Positions 1 through 7,045 of a DNA stretch of 64,000 nucleotides are shown piece by piece. Source of the stretch: Janibacter limosus NBRC 16128 (GTDB lineage Bacteria; Actinomycetota; Actinomycetes; Actinomycetales; Dermatophilaceae); assembly GCF_001570985.1 (NCBI RefSeq), contig NZ_BCSS01000002.1, forward strand, positions 1-64,000, written 5' to 3'. The first letter of the stretch is position 1, and each line of letters starts with the position of its first letter. The position numbers were made by a program, and so were the translations under genes. The notes beneath the pieces are model-generated. The model did no database searches. It had not been told where the DNA came from and was given only the letters and a program-made list of their open reading frames with translations.

Positions 1-2
1 CA

Positions 3-245
3 CCCGGCTGGCGGGCGCAGGTTGTCTCGACCGGGTTGGATCCCGGCGGTGGACCGCACGAAGTCGCCCTCACGACCCCGACCGGCACGGACTACTCCTG
101 CGTGGCGCCACCCTTGTTGGGGCATGGCCGATCGCGTGACCCCGACCCGTCGTGCCGCACGCAGACATGGCATCGAGAGGGTGCCTTCGAGACGACACGT
201 TCACCGATCGAGGTCCACTACGAGGTGCTGCTCGACGCGGCGTAG
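3..245 (+). CDS. C-terminal tail of a probable DUF222/HNH-type protein (5' end outside window)
   Basis: The frame is open from the window edge to a TAG at 243-245. It contains the segment HEVALTTPTGTDYSCVAPP, which resembles the TPTG-x-x-Y-x-x-x-PP region near the end of actinobacterial DUF222/HNH endonuclease-like proteins. The last residues are IEVHYEVLLDAA. The catalytic HNH part would lie upstream, outside the window. The call rests on this short tail only; competing short frames overlap the same stretch. The 78 bases up to the next gene hold only its promoter. Confidence 0.45.
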   Translation, partial: PGWRAQVVSTGLDPGGGPHEVALTTPTGTDYSCVAPPLLGHGRSRDPDPSCRTQTWHREGAFETTRSPIEVHYEVLLDAA

Positions 246-308
246 AGGGCTGCGCCCCAACCAGCTTCTTGTGTCGGCACGTGGCACGTGGCAACCGGGG
301 CCAGCACC

Positions 309-314
309 TAGACT
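309..314 (+). promoter_or_regulatory. -10-like TAGACT before the methyltransferase
   Basis: TAGACT lies 9 nt before the ATG at 324. This fits the TAnnnT-to-start arrangement found before many genes in this window and suggests a leaderless or near-leaderless mRNA. No clear -35 is visible. Confidence 0.45.
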
Positions 315-323
315 CGCTGGACC

Positions 324-1448
324 ATGGACAACATCAGCTGGGTCGAGGACGGCGCCGATCGGCTGACCGGGTGGCACTCCGAGAGCGGCGCCCCCGCTCC
401 GACCAAGGTCGTCGTGGCCAATGACGCACTGACTGCGGACACCGCCATGCGCATGGTGCGCTCGGGGACCGCGATCCTCTGGCGCGGCGATTATCACAAT
501 GCTCGGCAGCTGCTGAAGGCGCTGGATCGTCGCGTCCAGCGACGCACCGCCAAGCGTGAGCGCGGCGAGGTGACCTTCGCCAGCCACCGAGTCGTGCGCA
601 CCGAGCGCGCCACCCTCCTCGGACGCCTGCTCGTCGAGCTCGAGGACGACCACTCGCTCGACCTGCGACGCGCTCCGGACGTCCGCGAGGCGTGCACCGC
701 CGCCTACGGCGAGCCGAGCGGCAAGGTCATCGCGCTCACCGAGCTGCTCGGGGTCATCGGCGCGCACCAGTGGCAGGCGAAGGGAGTGCACGTCCCGGGT
801 CTGGGGGAGAGCGTGCACCCCGGCTATGGCGTCTTCTCGCCCGTGCGAGGCGAGTACGTTGACCTCGTCGTCAATGCGCCCCTGGGCGACACCCCTCCCC
901 GGACCGCCTTCGACCTCGGCACGGGCACGGGCGTCCTGGCCGTGGTGCTGGCGCGCAGGGGCATCGGTCACGTGGTCGCGACCGACATCAACCCGCGCGC
1001 GGTGGCCAGCGCCGCCGACAACATCGCCCGGCTCGGCGTCTCCGAGCGGGTGACCGCGCTCGAGGCGGACCTCTTCCCAGAGGGCCGCGCCGACCTCGTC
1101 GTGTGCAACCCTCCGTGGCTGCCGGGCGAGCCGACCTCCGCGCTCGAGGCCGGCATCTACGACCCCGGCTCCGACATGCTGCGTCGCTTCCTCTCCGGGC
1201 TGGCCGAGCACCTCGAGCCCGGAGGTGAGGGATGGCTGGTCCTGTCGGACCTGGCCGAGCGGCTCGGGCTGCGGACCCGCGAGGAGCTGCTCGGCTGGAT
1301 CGTCGATGCCGGGCTGCGCGTCACCGACCGGCTCGAGACGGTGCCGCGCCATGGTCGCGCTGACGACGCAAAGGACGCGCTCCACGAGGCCCGTCGCGGT
1401 GAGGTCACCTCGCTGTGGCGGCTGGCCGTCATCAGCAGCGTGGGGTAG
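324..1448 (+). CDS. Class I SAM-dependent methyltransferase (HemK/MTS-like)
   Basis: 374 residues. The C-terminal half is a Rossmann methyltransferase: motif I (DLGTGTGVLAVVLARRG, about residues 196-212) binds SAM. Motif IV is CNPPW (about 260-264), the NPP[YW] signature of enzymes that methylate planar nitrogens in RNA bases or glutamine side chains (RsmC, HemK and MTS types). The N-terminal 180 residues form a separate domain that probably binds the substrate. The substrate cannot be read from the sequence. The start is the ATG just after the TAGACT hexamer. The mgtE gene follows after 2 nt, so the two are probably cotranscribed. Confidence 0.75.
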   Translation: MDNISWVEDGADRLTGWHSESGAPAPTKVVVANDALTADTAMRMVRSGTAILWRGDYHNARQLLKALDRRVQRRTAKRERGEVTFASHRVVRTERATLLGRLLVELEDDHSLDLRRAPDVREACTAAYGEPSGKVIALTELLGVIGAHQWQAKGVHVPGLGESVHPGYGVFSPVRGEYVDLVVNAPLGDTPPRTAFDLGTGTGVLAVVLARRGIGHVVATDINPRAVASAADNIARLGVSERVTALEADLFPEGRADLVVCNPPWLPGEPTSALEAGIYDPGSDMLRRFLSGLAEHLEPGGEGWLVLSDLAERLGLRTREELLGWIVDAGLRVTDRLETVPRHGRADDAKDALHEARRGEVTSLWRLAVISSVG

Positions 1449-1450
1449 CA

Positions 1451-2806
1451 ATGCCCGAGCCCGAGCCCGAGCACCTCGACATCGACGGCGTGCGCCGACT
1501 CGTCCAGGAGCGTGAGCTCACCCTCCTGTCCGAGAGGTCTCGCGCCCTGTCGGTGCGACAGCTGGTGGAGGGGATCGAGTCGATGCCGATCTCCGACTCG
1601 GCCGTGATGTTCCGGTTGCTCGACAAGGACCTCGCGGCAGCCGTCTTCGACGACCTGGACACAGCCACCCAAGCGGACCTGATCAGCCACCTCGGCCACG
1701 CCCCGCTCACCATGGTCTTCGCCGGACTCGACCCCGATGAGCAGGCCCGGTTGCTCGACGAGCTCCCGGCACGGGTGGCCACCCGGCTCGTGGGCGCCTT
1801 CGGCGAGCACGAGCTCGACGCCACCATGGAGCTCCTGGGCTACCCCGTCGGCTCCGTGGGCAGACGGATGTCATCGGTGGCCGTGCGGGCCACGGAGGAC
1901 GAGACCCTCGGTGAGGTGCTGGACGCCGTGGGACGACACGACGGCGACGCAGACGTCGTGTCGGTGATCCCCGTGACGAGCCGTGGCCGCACCCTGCTCG
2001 GGAGCGTCGACATGGTGGACCTGCTGCGGCACCCGAGGGAGACCACGGTCGGGGCCGTCATGGACCGTGATCCACGATCCGTGATGACCGAGGACGACGC
2101 CGAGCACGCGGCTCGCCGGATCCTCGACACCGGTCAGCTGCTCATGCCCGTCGTCGACCTCGAGAGCCGGCTCGTGGGGGTGCTGCCCATCACCGATGCC
2201 GCACGCCTGGACAAGAGGGCGGTGGCAGAGGACCAAGCGCGCGCCGGAGCCACCGAGCCCCTGCGGCGTCCCTACCTCCTGACACCGATCCATGTCATCG
2301 CCCGCGCCCGCGTCGTCTGGCTCTTCGTCCTGGCGATCTCTGCGGTGCTCACCGTGCAGGTCCTGGAGATGTTCGAGGCCACCCTCGAGCAGCAGGTGGC
2401 CTTGGCCCTCTTCATCCCCCTGCTCACCGGCATCGGTGGCAACACCGGGTCGCAGGCGGCCACGACGGTGACCCGCGCACTCGCCATGGAGGAGGTCCGC
2501 AAGCGGGACGTTGCCAGCGTCGCCTTCAAGGAGGTGCGCATCGGTGTGTGCCTCGGCCTGCTGCTGGCGACGGTCGCCTTCGCCATCGCGACACTGGTCT
2601 ACGGGCCGGGGATCGGTGCGGTCATCGGCCTGACCCTGGTGGTCAACTGCCCGATCGCTGCCACCGTCGGCGGGGTCGTCCCCATCGTGGCCAGAGCGTG
2701 TCGCGTGGACCCGGCGGTCTTCTCCACCCCGTTCATCTCGACCTTCTGCGACGCCAGCGGCCTGCTCGTCTACTTCCTCGTGGCCATCTCGATCCTGGGC
2801 CTGTGA
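1451..2806 (+). CDS. mgtE: MgtE-family magnesium transporter
   Basis: 451 residues in the canonical MgtE order. An N-terminal helical domain of PE-rich repeats (to about 120) is followed by tandem CBS domains (about 125-250, including MDRDPRSVMTEDDAE) and five membrane helices after residue 280. The membrane part keeps the family signature around PLLTGIGGNTGSQAATTVTR, which lines the ion pore. The family imports Mg2+ and gates it through the cytosolic CBS region. I chose the ATG at 1451 rather than an in-frame start at 1415 inside the methyltransferase, because homologues begin close to the helical domain and only 2 nt then separate the genes. A second Mg2+ carrier, CorA, is encoded at 27992-28996. 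Confidence 0.93.
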   Translation: MPEPEPEHLDIDGVRRLVQERELTLLSERSRALSVRQLVEGIESMPISDSAVMFRLLDKDLAAAVFDDLDTATQADLISHLGHAPLTMVFAGLDPDEQARLLDELPARVATRLVGAFGEHELDATMELLGYPVGSVGRRMSSVAVRATEDETLGEVLDAVGRHDGDADVVSVIPVTSRGRTLLGSVDMVDLLRHPRETTVGAVMDRDPRSVMTEDDAEHAARRILDTGQLLMPVVDLESRLVGVLPITDAARLDKRAVAEDQARAGATEPLRRPYLLTPIHVIARARVVWLFVLAISAVLTVQVLEMFEATLEQQVALALFIPLLTGIGGNTGSQAATTVTRALAMEEVRKRDVASVAFKEVRIGVCLGLLLATVAFAIATLVYGPGIGAVIGLTLVVNCPIAATVGGVVPIVARACRVDPAVFSTPFISTFCDASGLLVYFLVAISILGL

Positions 2807-2906
2807 CCGCTGCGCCGCCGGGCCTGATGGAGCGTGCGTGTGCCGAACGAGGTCATCGCTCCGGCACCCGGCACCCGGCGGTCGTCAGCCGCCGTGGGCC
2901 CGGGAC

Positions 2907-4031
2907 TCAGGAGGCGCGGACGGCCTCGACGATCGCGGCGGCCGCATGGTCGATCTCGTCGCGCGTCGTCCCCCTCCCGAGGGTCAGCCGCAGCGCCCCG
3001 AGTGCGGTGGCGTGGTCGATCCCCATCGCCAGCAGCGCCGCAGAGGGAGTGTGCGTCCCGGCATGGCAGGCGCTGCCGGTGGAGGCCGACAGGCCCGACA
3101 TCGACTCGAGGAGCTGCGCGCCCAAGCGCCCTGGTACGGCCACCATGAGCGTGTTGGGCAGACAGCCCTCGACGGGGGAGACCCGGACCAGGCCCGCGAC
3201 CGCAGCAGCCAGCCGGTCCCACAGGAGGTCCCGCAAGTCGCTCTGCCGGTCGGCCTCGCTCACCAGCAGCCCGGCCGCGAGCTCGGCCGCCGTGCCGAGC
3301 CCGACGATGCTCGCGACGTCCTCGGTGCCAGGCCGGATCCCCCCTTCCTGCCCGCCACCACGCATCACGGGCGTGAGCCCGGTGCCACGTCGCACGTAGA
3401 GGGCGCCAACGCCCTTCGGCCCGTAGAGCTTGTGCCCCGCGATCGACAGCAGGTCCACGTCGAGGTCGTCGACCGCGACCGGGATCTTGCCCACGCTCTG
3501 CGCCGCGTCTGCGTTCACGACGCCACCGGCCGAGTGCACGCGTGCGGCAAACTCTGCGACCGGCTGGATCGCACCCGTCTCGTTGTGCGCCAGGATCAGC
3601 GTGCCCAACCCGACTCTGCCTGAGGGGAATTCGTCAAGGCGGACTCGGCACTCAGTGTCCACCGGCAACTCGTGGACAGCCCATCCGTGCTGGGTCGCGA
3701 TGTGGGCCAGTGGCTCGACGGTCGCGGGGTGCTCGATCTGCGAGGTCACAGCGACGTGGGGCGTGGCGACGGCAGCGCTGCCACGGATCGCCAGGTTGTT
3801 GGACTCCGTTCCTCCGGAGGTGAAGACGACCTCGTCAGGATGCGCCGCGATGAGCTGGGCGACCTGCTCACGAGCCAGGTCGACGGCAGCGCGGGCCGTG
3901 CGGCCCTGGGATGAGGCGCTCGACGGGTTGCCGAAGTGCTCCGTGAGGTAGGGCCACATGGCGTCCGCGACCTCCCGCGCGATCGGGGTCGTCGCGTTGT
4001 GGTCGAGGTACACATCCGTGTGGTCGCTCAT
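2907..4031 (-). CDS. Cysteine desulfurase (NifS/IscS family)
   Basis: 374 residues, the normal family size. It begins MSDHTDVYLDHNATTP, the typical PLP-fold N-terminus. SIAGHKLYGPKG (about residues 205-216) carries the lysine that binds pyridoxal phosphate, and STGSACHAGTHTPS near residue 325 holds the cysteine that accepts sulfur. The enzyme turns cysteine into alanine plus persulfide for Fe-S cluster or tRNA thiolation. No iscU or mnmA partner is adjacent, so the acceptor is unknown. The start at 4031 was preferred over an upstream in-frame ATG that would add 68 unrelated residues overlapping the divergent phzF-like gene. A possible -10 (CAGGAT) lies 6 nt upstream. Confidence 0.92.
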   Translation of the reverse strand: MSDHTDVYLDHNATTPIAREVADAMWPYLTEHFGNPSSASSQGRTARAAVDLAREQVAQLIAAHPDEVVFTSGGTESNNLAIRGSAAVATPHVAVTSQIEHPATVEPLAHIATQHGWAVHELPVDTECRVRLDEFPSGRVGLGTLILAHNETGAIQPVAEFAARVHSAGGVVNADAAQSVGKIPVAVDDLDVDLLSIAGHKLYGPKGVGALYVRRGTGLTPVMRGGGQEGGIRPGTEDVASIVGLGTAAELAAGLLVSEADRQSDLRDLLWDRLAAAVAGLVRVSPVEGCLPNTLMVAVPGRLGAQLLESMSGLSASTGSACHAGTHTPSAALLAMGIDHATALGALRLTLGRGTTRDEIDHAAAAIVEAVRAS

Positions 4032-4050
4032 GTCTCCATCCTGCCTGCGC

Positions 4051-4056
4051 GATGAT
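4051..4056 (+). promoter_or_regulatory. -10-like GATGAT before the PhzF-like gene
   Basis: GATGAT is followed by 6 nt and then the ATG at 4063. The spacing matches the leaderless pattern of the window, though the first base departs from TAnnnT. It lies in the 31-nt gap between two divergent genes, so their promoters must overlap. Confidence 0.35.
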
Positions 4057-4062
4057 GAGGGC

Positions 4063-4902
4063 ATGCCCCGCACCCGCCCCTTCGCCCAGGTCGATGTCTT
4101 CGGCTCCCAGCCATACCGCGGCAACCCGCTCGCCGTGGTGCTTGACGCCGATGGGCTCAGTGACGAGCAGATGCAGCGCCTCGCCCTGTGGACCAATCTC
4201 TCGGAGACCTCCTTCGTCCTGCCTGCGACGACCACCGCGGCGGACTACCGGGTGCGCATCTTCACGCCATCCCGGGAGCTTCCCTTCGCCGGTCACCCGA
4301 CGCTCGGCACGGCCCACGCCTGGCTGGAGCACGGCGGCAGTCCACGTGCAGAGGACCGTGTCGTGCAGGAGTGCGCTGCGGGACTGATCGAGGTGCGCAG
4401 GGGGGAGTCCGGCCTGGCCTTCGCGGCGCCACCACTCGTGCGCGAGGGGCCCCTCGACGCTGTCGAGCTCGACAACATCTGCGAGGGGTTCGGCATCGCA
4501 CGCGACGCAGTCGAGGCCCACCAGTGGGTCGACAACGGACCCGGCTGGGCCGCGATCCGGCTCGCCAGCGCCGAGGACGTCCTGGCGCTTGAGCCGGACT
4601 GGTCACGGCTGAGCGGGCGCAAGCTGGGTGTCGTCGGGTTCCACCCGCAGGGGAGCGAGGCGTTGTACGAGACCCGCGCCCTCGTCGGCGACCTGGCCGT
4701 CGAGGACCCGGTCACCGGCAGCCTCAACGCGAGCCTCGCCCAGTGGCTTGTCGGTGCAGGGGAGGCCCCGCAGCGTTACGTCGCCACACAGGGGACCCGG
4801 GTCGGGCGAGAGGGCATCGTCGCCATCGATGTCGGCGATGACGGGGCCGTCTGGGTCGGTGGCGCCACGACCACCCTCATCCGGGGAACCATCAGCCTCT
4901 GA
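4063..4902 (+). CDS. PhzF-family isomerase/epimerase
   Basis: 279 residues with the two-lobed DAP-epimerase-like fold of the PhzF family. The N-terminus (QVDVFGSQPYRGNPLAVV) and LSETSFVLP are the usual first-lobe motifs; the conserved glutamate of the latter is the proposed catalytic acid. Lobe two has DPVTGSLNASLAQWL. In phenazine producers PhzF isomerises trans-2,3-dihydro-3-hydroxyanthranilate, but no other phenazine gene is present here. This is more likely one of the many PhzF paralogues of unknown substrate. The start at 4063 is the first ATG beyond the divergent gene and begins exactly at the conserved fold. Confidence 0.85.
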   Translation: MPRTRPFAQVDVFGSQPYRGNPLAVVLDADGLSDEQMQRLALWTNLSETSFVLPATTTAADYRVRIFTPSRELPFAGHPTLGTAHAWLEHGGSPRAEDRVVQECAAGLIEVRRGESGLAFAAPPLVREGPLDAVELDNICEGFGIARDAVEAHQWVDNGPGWAAIRLASAEDVLALEPDWSRLSGRKLGVVGFHPQGSEALYETRALVGDLAVEDPVTGSLNASLAQWLVGAGEAPQRYVATQGTRVGREGIVAIDVGDDGAVWVGGATTTLIRGTISL

Positions 4903-4905
4903 CCG

Positions 4906-4911
4906 TAGGCT
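4906..4911 (+). promoter_or_regulatory. -10 TAGGCT before the small membrane protein
   Basis: TAGGCT, then 7 nt, then the ATG at 4919. It lies just after the stop of the PhzF-like gene, which suggests that the small downstream gene has its own leaderless promoter. Confidence 0.5.
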
Positions 4912-4918
4912 GACACGC

Positions 4919-5152
4919 ATGGCACGCATCGTCACTGATCAAAAGACCCGAGTCGTCAGCGCTCCGGTGGCGATCATCGTCGCCATCCTCTCGGCCGGCT
5001 ACATGCTGCCGTGGGCCATCGCCGCCGTGCGGGGCACCCGCAACGCGTGGTCGGTCTTCTGGATCAACCTGCTGCTCGGCTGGACCGTCGTCGGGTGGAT
5101 CATCGCGCTCGTCATGTCGATCAAGGAGCACCGCATCCTCGAGGTGCGCTGA
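4919..5152 (+). CDS. Superinfection-immunity-like small membrane protein
   Basis: 77 residues with two membrane helices (about 15-37 and 45-66) and a short charged C-terminus ending KEHRILEVR. The helices carry MLPWAIAAVRGTRN and INLLLGWTVVGWIIALV, matching the Imm_superinfect family (PF14373-type), named after the T4 Imm protein that blocks DNA entry by a second phage. Most chromosomal bacterial members have no proven phage role, and no phage genes are near. The assignment is by motif memory, not alignment. Confidence 0.75.
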   Translation: MARIVTDQKTRVVSAPVAIIVAILSAGYMLPWAIAAVRGTRNAWSVFWINLLLGWTVVGWIIALVMSIKEHRILEVR

Positions 5153-5165
5153 CCCTTGGAGACGG

Positions 5166-5255
5166 CCCTTCGAGTCGGTTGCTGCGCAACCTCCTCAGGG
5201 AGCGGGAGACGGTTCCTGAGGAGCGAGGCCGCCCACGGCCGAGCGTCTCGAAGGG
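5166..5255. repeat. Bipartite palindromic repeat (REP-like)
   Basis: The ends form an imperfect inverted repeat: CCCTTCGAGTCG at 5166-5177 against CGTCTCGAAGGG at 5244-5255, with CTCCTCAGGGA (5191-5201) against TTCCTGAGGAG (5213-5223) inside. Each half has its own hairpin: GGTTGC-TGC-GCAACC at 5177-5191 and GGCCG-CCCA-CGGCC at 5227-5240. A second, half-length copy lies at 63622-63658. The element sits between two rightward genes and could act as an mRNA hairpin or terminator, or as a mobile REP-type sequence. No RAYT transposase is nearby. Confidence 0.7.
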
Positions 5256-5318
5256 CAGGGAGTGTGCTGGGCGCAACTCGGTGGTGCCCACCCCAGATAT
5301 CGGGGAGGATCCCCCTTC

Positions 5319-7004
5319 GTGGGACATGTTGACGTGACCGGAGTCCGATACGAGCTCTCGGACGGACGGGTGCTGCTCGACGAGGTCTCCTTCCGCGTCG
5401 GCGAGGGCGCCAAGGTCGCGCTCGTGGGCGCCAACGGCGCCGGCAAGACCACCTTGATGCGCATCATCACCGGCGAGCTCACGCCGCACGCCGGGGCGGT
5501 CGCCCGCACCGGTGGGCTCGGGATCATGCGCCAGCACGTCGGAGCCGGGCTGGGGGAGGCGCCGACGGTCGCCGACCTGCTGATGTCGGTCTCTCCCAAG
5601 GCCGTCCGCGACGCTGCCGCCGAGGTCGATCGGCTCGAGCTGAGGCTGATGGAGACCGAGGACGAGCGCACCCAGATGCAGTACGCGACCGCGCTGTCGG
5701 ACTACGGCGATGCCGGAGGCTACGACCAAGAGGTCGTCTGGGACGTGTGCACGATCGCAGCGCTGGCTGTCCCCTTCGAGCGATGCAAGTACCGGGAGCT
5801 GTCGACCCTCTCCGGTGGCGAGCAGAAGCGGCTCGTCCTCGAGTACCTGCTGCGCGGACCCGACGAGGTGCTGCTGCTCGACGAGCCGGACAACTATCTC
5901 GACGTGCCGGGCAAGATCTGGATGGAGGAGCAGATCCGTGCCTCGGACAAGACGATCCTCTACATCAGCCACGACCGCGAGCTCCTGGCCAACACCGCGA
6001 CGCGCGTCGTCACCGTGGAGCTCGGCAGCGCCGGCAACCGGGTGTGGACGCACCCGGGTGGCTTCGGGAGCTACCACGAGGCCCGGCAGGAGCGCTTCGC
6101 CCGCTTCGAGGAGCTGCGCAAGCGGTGGGACGAGGAGCGGGTCAAGCTCAAGGCGCTCGTCCTCATGTACAAGCAGAAGGCGAAGTACAACTCCGACATG
6201 GCCACGCGCTACCAGTCGGCGCAGACCCGGCTGGCGCGCTTCGAGGCCGAGGGCCCCCCGTCCGAGCAGCCGCGTGAGCAAAAGGTCACGATGCGCCTGC
6301 TCGGTGGCCGTACGGGCAAGCGTGCCGTGGTCTGCGAGCGGCTCGAGCTGACCGATCTCATGCAGCCCTTCGACCTCGAGGTCTGGTACGGCGAGCGGGT
6401 GGCCGTGCTGGGGTCCAACGGCTCCGGCAAGTCGCACTTCCTGCGGCTGCTCGCGGCCGGTGGGAGCGACCCCGAGATCGACAACCTGCCGGTCGGCGAG
6501 GCCGTCATCGCTCCCGTCGCCCACAGCGGCCTGGCCAGGCTCGGCGCGCGCGTGCGCCCGGGCTGGTTCGTGCAGACGCACGAGCACCCCGAGCTGATCG
6601 GTCGCACGCTGCTGACGATCCTGCACCGCGGTGACGACCACCGCTCCGGGCTGGGGCGTGAGGCGGCCAGCCGGGTGCTCGACCGCTACGAGCTGGCCCA
6701 CCAGGGCGAGCAGGTCTTCGAGTCACTCTCCGGCGGTCAGCAGGCGCGCTTCCAGATCCTGCTCCTCGAGCTGTCCGGTGCCACGCTGCTCCTGCTCGAC
6801 GAGCCGACCGACAACCTCGACGTCGAGTCCGCCGAGGCGCTCGAGGAGGGGCTGGACGCCTTCGAGGGGACCGTCCTCGCGGTCACTCACGACCGCTGGT
6901 TCGCCCGCGGCTTCGACCGGTACCTCGTCTACGGCGCCGACGGGCGCGTGCGGGAGACCGACGAACCCGTCTGGGACGAAGGGCGGGTCACCCGCGCCCG
7001 GTGA
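5319..7004 (+). CDS. ABC-F family ATPase
   Basis: 561 residues with two ABC cassettes and no membrane segment, the ABC-F plan of ribosome-associated ATPases. Walker A motifs are GANGAGKT (37-44) and GSNGSGKS (about 366-373), and signatures are LSGGEQKR and LSGGQQAR. The usual LDEPTNHLD is altered in both cassettes: LDEPDNYLD in the first and LDEPTDNLD in the second. A charged linker rich in Lys/Arg/Glu near residues 255-320 corresponds to the ABC-F tRNA-interacting region. I chose GTG 5319 because GGGGAGG lies 10 nt upstream and the protein then starts at the conserved GHVDVTGVRYELSDG. Family members act in translation quality control or antibiotic resistance; which applies here is unclear. 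Confidence 0.9.
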   Translation: MGHVDVTGVRYELSDGRVLLDEVSFRVGEGAKVALVGANGAGKTTLMRIITGELTPHAGAVARTGGLGIMRQHVGAGLGEAPTVADLLMSVSPKAVRDAAAEVDRLELRLMETEDERTQMQYATALSDYGDAGGYDQEVVWDVCTIAALAVPFERCKYRELSTLSGGEQKRLVLEYLLRGPDEVLLLDEPDNYLDVPGKIWMEEQIRASDKTILYISHDRELLANTATRVVTVELGSAGNRVWTHPGGFGSYHEARQERFARFEELRKRWDEERVKLKALVLMYKQKAKYNSDMATRYQSAQTRLARFEAEGPPSEQPREQKVTMRLLGGRTGKRAVVCERLELTDLMQPFDLEVWYGERVAVLGSNGSGKSHFLRLLAAGGSDPEIDNLPVGEAVIAPVAHSGLARLGARVRPGWFVQTHEHPELIGRTLLTILHRGDDHRSGLGREAASRVLDRYELAHQGEQVFESLSGGQQARFQILLLELSGATLLLLDEPTDNLDVESAEALEEGLDAFEGTVLAVTHDRWFARGFDRYLVYGADGRVRETDEPVWDEGRVTRAR

Positions 7005-7045
7005 CGTCAGGCCGGCCCGTGGCGCACGCGGCGTCGGGGCAACCC

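Noticed and set aside
201-1451. A 416-codon minus-strand frame opposite the methyltransferase
   Set aside because: Antisense shadow; the plus-strand protein has SAM-binding and NPPW motifs.
4063-4902. Phenazine biosynthesis cluster
   Set aside because: Only one PhzF paralogue; no phzA, B, D, E or G genes are present.
4919-5152. Prophage remnant
   Set aside because: No integrase, attachment site or structural genes nearby; only one Imm-like gene.
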